DNA from: an uncultured Desulfuromonas sp.
GTDB lineage: Bacteria > Desulfobacterota > Desulfuromonadia > Desulfuromonadales > Desulfuromonadaceae
Direction: 5' to 3'
Assembly: GCF_963678835.1 (NCBI RefSeq)
Contig: NZ_OY787469.1
Span: 2,480,001-2,544,000, forward strand
DNA length: 64,000 nt
In this document: in pieces, positions 61,164-64,000 of the stretch
Position numbering within the stretch: the stretch's first letter is position 1
How the letters are laid out: each line of letters opens with the position of its first letter
Program-made: the position numbers and the translations under genes
Notes under the pieces: generated by a model
What the model was told of the DNA's origin: nothing
Database searches by the model: none
The model's input: the letters and a program-made list of their open reading frames with translations, nothing else

Positions 61164-61194
61164 TAAAAAAAGCAGGAAGGGGATACCTTCCTGC
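61164..61194 (-). terminator. terminator of nrdJ
   Basis: Read on the minus strand: GCAGGAAGG/CCTTCCTGC stem (61172-61194) followed by a run of seven T. Confidence 0.85.
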
Positions 61195-61219
61195 CACATT
61201 TCATTTAAGGGGATAGTCG

Positions 61220-61246
61220 GGCCACGTGAAAACGTGGCCTTTTTTG
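61220..61246 (+). terminator. plus-strand terminator facing nrdJ
   Basis: GGCCACGT-GAAA-ACGTGGCC (61220-61239) followed by TTTTTT, stopping transcripts from the IS side. Confidence 0.75.
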
Positions 61247-61273
61247 CCGAAACGCTTTATCGCTAACCGATTG

Positions 61274-63490
61274 CTACGCGCATTCGGAATAACCACAGGC
61301 ATGGCAGACACAGCAGCCACCTTCATGCTCGACCGGGCCACCACACTCGGGGCAGGCACCGCCATTTTGTTGATGGCTTTCTTCCACTTCCTGCTGCATG
61401 TGCATCTGGATCGCCTTGGCCAGTGCATCGGCACAAGAGGTGATGCGGTTGTTACCGAAACCGGAAGGCTTATGGCAGGAGATGCCGATCAGTTGCTTGA
61501 CTGATTGGCGCGCCTGAACACCACTACGCCACGCCAGAGAGACCAGGCGCCCCAACGCCTCACACTGTGATGCGGCACAACCACCGGCCTTACCCATGGT
61601 GGTGAACACTTCAAACAGGCCGTGCTTGTCTTCATTGATGGTCACATAAAGCGGTCCGCAGCCGGTCTCCATTTGGTAGGTGGCACCATCGAGAGTGCGC
61701 GGGCGATCGCGCTTGCGGGTTACTTTTTTGCTCTCCATCGGGACTGTGGATTCGTTTTTCTCCTCTTTTTTGACCGACAGCACTTGAGCATCACGTGAAC
61801 CGTCACGGTAGATAGTCACGCCTTTACAGCCGCTTTCGTACGCCATCTGATAGACCTGAGCCACATCGTCGCGGTTGGCGCTGTTGCAGAAGTTAACCGT
61901 TTTGGAGACCGCGTTGTCCGTGTATTTCTGAAACGCCGATTGCATGCGGATATGCTCTTCCGGAGTGATGTCGTGAGCGGTAACAAACACACGGCGCACA
62001 TCTTCCGGAATCTGGTCAAAATCCTGAATGGTGCCTTTTTCAGCGATCAGCTTCATCAGCTCCGGCGAGTAGAAGCCACGTTCTTTGGCGACTTCCTCAA
62101 ACAGCGGGTTCACCTCAACCAAAATATCGTTATCCATGACCTGACGCACATAGGATACGGCAAACAGCGGTTCAATGCCGCTGGAGCTGTTGGCAATGAT
62201 GGAGATGGTGCCGGTCGGAGCAATAGTGGTACAGGTGGCGTTGCGGATCTTCGGCTCCTGGCGTTGCTCGAAAACACTGCCTTCAAAGTTAGGGAAGGCG
62301 CCACGTTCTTTAGCCAGATCGCGTGAGGCTTGATGGGCTTCATCGTTGATGAACTTCATCAGCTTGGCTGCCAGCTCAGAAGCTTCCTGATCACAATACG
62401 AGATACCGACCCGAATCAGCATGTCTGCCCAGCCCATGATGCCGAGACCGATCTTGCGGTTGGCCAGAGACATTTCGGTAATTTCCGGAATCGGGTAGTT
62501 GTTGACTTCAATGACATTGTCGAGAAAACGGACGGACTTCTGCACTGTTTTACGCAGTTTGTCCCAATCCACCTGACCGTCTTTGACCATCCGGTTGAGG
62601 TTGATGGACCCCAGGTTGCATGATTCGTAGGGCAGCAGGGGTTGCTCACCGCACGGGTTGGTACTTTCAATCTCTCCGATGTGCGGTGTCGGGTTGTCAC
62701 GATTGAGACGGTCGAGGAAGATGATCCCCGGCTCGCCATTGTTCCAGGCCAGATCAACGATATGGTCGAATACTTTAGCTGCGGACATCTTGTCACACAC
62801 CTCACCGGTGCGCGGGTTGACGATGTCATACTCGCCGTCAGTCTTAACCGCTTCCATGAATTCTTCGGTCAGGCCGACGGAGATGTTGAAATTGGTCAGC
62901 ACGGTCTGATCGCGCTTGCACATGATGAAATCCATGATGTCGGGATGGTCGACACGCAGAATACCCATGTTGGCGCCACGGCGAGTTCCGCCTTGCTTGA
63001 TGGTTTCAGTGGCTGCATCAAACACTTTCATAAACGACAACGGCCCGGAAGACACACCTTTGGTCGACAGCACGACATCATTGGCCGGACGGATGCGGCT
63101 GAAAGAAAAACCGGTGCCGCCACCACTTTTATGGATCAGAGCCGTATTCTTGATGGCTTCGAAAATGCTCTCCATGGAATCCGCTACCGGCAGAACAAAG
63201 CATGCCGATAATTGCCCCAATTCACGACCGGCATTCATCAGCGTCGGTGAGTTGGGCAAAAATTCCAGGTTGGTAATCATATCGTAAAATTCCGCTGCCA
63301 CTTTTTTCGTGTCCGCTTTTTTATCGAATTTTTTTTCTGCCTCGGCGATCGCATTGGCGACACGTTCAAACATATTCGCCGGAGTTTCCAGGGCACGACC
63401 TTTTTCGTCGCGTTTGAGATAGCGACGTTCCAGCACCGTCAAAGCGTTGTTGGTAAGCGGTAAAGTCGTGTTTTTAGCGGGTTTTGACAT
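61274..63490 (-). CDS. nrdJ: B12-dependent ribonucleotide reductase (class II)
   Basis: 738-residue adenosylcobalamin-dependent reductase making deoxynucleotides from ribonucleotides, oxygen-independent. Visible: NSPTLMNAGRELGQLSACF with an active-site Cys, GGTGFSFSRIRP, the NPCGEQPLLPYESCNLGSIN active loop, and a Cys-rich C-terminal tail CPECGGP...CCVCHACGYSEC, typical of NrdJ with zinc ribbon. ATG 63490 follows AAAGGA. Promoter region carries paired NrdR boxes. Single gene with own terminator. Confidence 0.95.
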   Translation of the reverse strand: MSKPAKNTTLPLTNNALTVLERRYLKRDEKGRALETPANMFERVANAIAEAEKKFDKKADTKKVAAEFYDMITNLEFLPNSPTLMNAGRELGQLSACFVLPVADSMESIFEAIKNTALIHKSGGGTGFSFSRIRPANDVVLSTKGVSSGPLSFMKVFDAATETIKQGGTRRGANMGILRVDHPDIMDFIMCKRDQTVLTNFNISVGLTEEFMEAVKTDGEYDIVNPRTGEVCDKMSAAKVFDHIVDLAWNNGEPGIIFLDRLNRDNPTPHIGEIESTNPCGEQPLLPYESCNLGSINLNRMVKDGQVDWDKLRKTVQKSVRFLDNVIEVNNYPIPEITEMSLANRKIGLGIMGWADMLIRVGISYCDQEASELAAKLMKFINDEAHQASRDLAKERGAFPNFEGSVFEQRQEPKIRNATCTTIAPTGTISIIANSSSGIEPLFAVSYVRQVMDNDILVEVNPLFEEVAKERGFYSPELMKLIAEKGTIQDFDQIPEDVRRVFVTAHDITPEEHIRMQSAFQKYTDNAVSKTVNFCNSANRDDVAQVYQMAYESGCKGVTIYRDGSRDAQVLSVKKEEKNESTVPMESKKVTRKRDRPRTLDGATYQMETGCGPLYVTINEDKHGLFEVFTTMGKAGGCAASQCEALGRLVSLAWRSGVQARQSVKQLIGISCHKPSGFGNNRITSCADALAKAIQMHMQQEVEESHQQNGGACPECGGPVEHEGGCCVCHACGYSECA

Positions 63491-63521
63491 GTGGGGGATC
63501 CTTTGCTGAATGTTGATTTTT

Positions 63522-63568
63522 GTACTACATGGAGTGTTGAAGTGGATTTAAAACACAATATGTCGTGT
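63522..63568. promoter_or_regulatory. paired NrdR boxes upstream of nrdJ
   Basis: ACACAATATGTCGTGT (63553-63568) fits the NrdR consensus closely; the complement of 63522-63537, ACACTCCATGTAGTAC, is a weaker match. Centres are 31 bp apart, three helical turns, the usual arrangement. Confidence 0.75.
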
Positions 63569-63713
63569 GTGTCAACAAGCTTAATGTTAGGTGCCTGTTT
63601 GTAAAAAACACCTGTGGAGAATCGCTTGCGTTTGCCCTCTCTTGATGGTAGTTTTCAATAAAAACGTAGCCCTACACGTAAATTCCCGTTATGGAATTTT
63701 CTATAAAGAGAGA

Positions 63714-63751
63714 TTTTTGCTCCAGAGCTTTTTCATCGTTTGGAGCAAAAA
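63714..63751. repeat. 11-bp inverted repeat before the last gene
   Basis: TTTTTGCTCCA (63714-63724) and TGGAGCAAAAA (63741-63751). It may act as terminator for neither strand cleanly; it overlaps the leader of the gene at 63759. Confidence 0.45.
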
Positions 63752-63758
63752 AACTCAT

Positions 63759-64000
63759 ATGCCAGGGGGAAGAGTGACCTCAGCCCATAACGACGAGTCC
63801 ATCATCTATCTGGACAATTCCGCGACAAGTTTTCCCAAGCCCGAATCGGTTTATCAAACCCTTGATCATATCAGCCGCACCTGTGGTGCCAACCCGGGTC
63901 GGGGCAGCTATTCTCTGGCCAATCAGGCTGCACAGCTTGTCCTAAAGGCGCGCCTTGCCGTTGCTTCCCTTTTTGCCATTGCCGATTGCTCCCGTGTTGT
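63759..64000 (+). CDS. cysteine desulfurase-like aminotransferase (partial)
   Basis: The start of a class V aminotransferase, cut by the window end after ~80 residues. It opens IYLDNSATSFPKPESVYQTL and CGANPGRGSYSLANQAAQ, the substrate-binding N-terminus of cysteine desulfurase/selenocysteine-lyase proteins (SufS/CsdA-like 'SATSFPKP' group). In-frame GTG 63774 (AGGGGGA 3 nt upstream) is an alternative start to ATG 63759. Activity and full domain content cannot be seen. Confidence 0.8.
   Translation, partial: MPGGRVTSAHNDESIIYLDNSATSFPKPESVYQTLDHISRTCGANPGRGSYSLANQAAQLVLKARLAVASLFAIADCSRV

Overview
The window reads as chromosome of an anaerobic, metal- or sulfur-respiring deltaproteobacterium of the Desulfuromonas/Pelobacter type. 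The pointers are a two-subunit 2-oxoacid:ferredoxin oxidoreductase, a class I iron-sulfur fumarase, a B12-dependent ribonucleotide reductase, a small tetraheme c-type cytochrome, a sigma-54 glnB-glnA promoter and many Cache-domain sensor kinases. This assignment is an inference from gene content; there is no 16S rRNA gene here.

Layout. 1-9.1 kb: housekeeping and repair genes (DUF1847, glycerophosphodiesterase, two hotdog thioesterases, DUF1456, korAB on the minus strand, an MFS carrier, an Ogt-type alkyltransferase, RmuC). 9.1-16.7 kb: a secreted redoxin with an FMN-binding-like tail and one CXXCH, two overlapping Cache histidine kinases, thiol peroxidase, a repeat element and a tetraheme cytochrome. 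16.7-23.1 kb: an isoprenoid-synthase/FtsX-like permease pair, periplasmic carbonic anhydrase, tRNA-Val(TAC), and a minus-strand operon of CPBP protease, orphan ParB, TPR lipoprotein and a 55-residue membrane protein. 23.2-33 kb: NUDIX, glnBA, an EAL-CBS-GGDEF protein, CopA, RecQ and a hydrolase. 33-45.5 kb: fumarase, then a signalling block made of a Cache/PAS histidine kinase, an NtrC-type response regulator and two modules, each with a receiver-like small protein and a chemoreceptor (one with CheW), driven by look-alike sigma-54 promoters. 45.8-52.4 kb: threonine dehydratase, then cysE-iscR-iscS-mnmA-mtaB (cysteine, sulfur transfer and tRNA thiolation). 52.4-59.1 kb: an AT-rich gap, two XRE-cupin regulators, an HU/IHF protein, and two divergent operons for acyl chemistry (PNPOx-like, B12 radical SAM and ketosynthase III; thioesterase and acyl-CoA dehydrogenase). 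59.1-61.1 kb: a MITE-like repeat abutting an IS1111-group IS110 element. 61.2-64 kb: nrdJ with paired NrdR boxes and the start of a cysteine-desulfurase-like gene cut by the window edge.

The most interesting part is 38-45.5 kb. Two chemoreceptor genes agree over 1746 bp without an indel, each preceded by a paralogous receiver-like gene. Each module has a GG-N10-GC sigma-54 promoter about 145-185 bp downstream of related palindromes (CTATRAC...GTYATAG type), and all of this lies directly after a gene for a sigma-54 activator. This suggests a small dedicated regulon for switching chemoreceptor modules. Other items to follow up are a 15-bp-ended intergenic repeat in three clear copies (one with its inner hairpin cleanly deleted), the IS1111 element with matching 13-bp inverted repeats and a candidate guide RNA, the KAS III/B12 radical SAM/flavoprotein cluster, and an operator-like palindrome over the cysE-iscR promoter.
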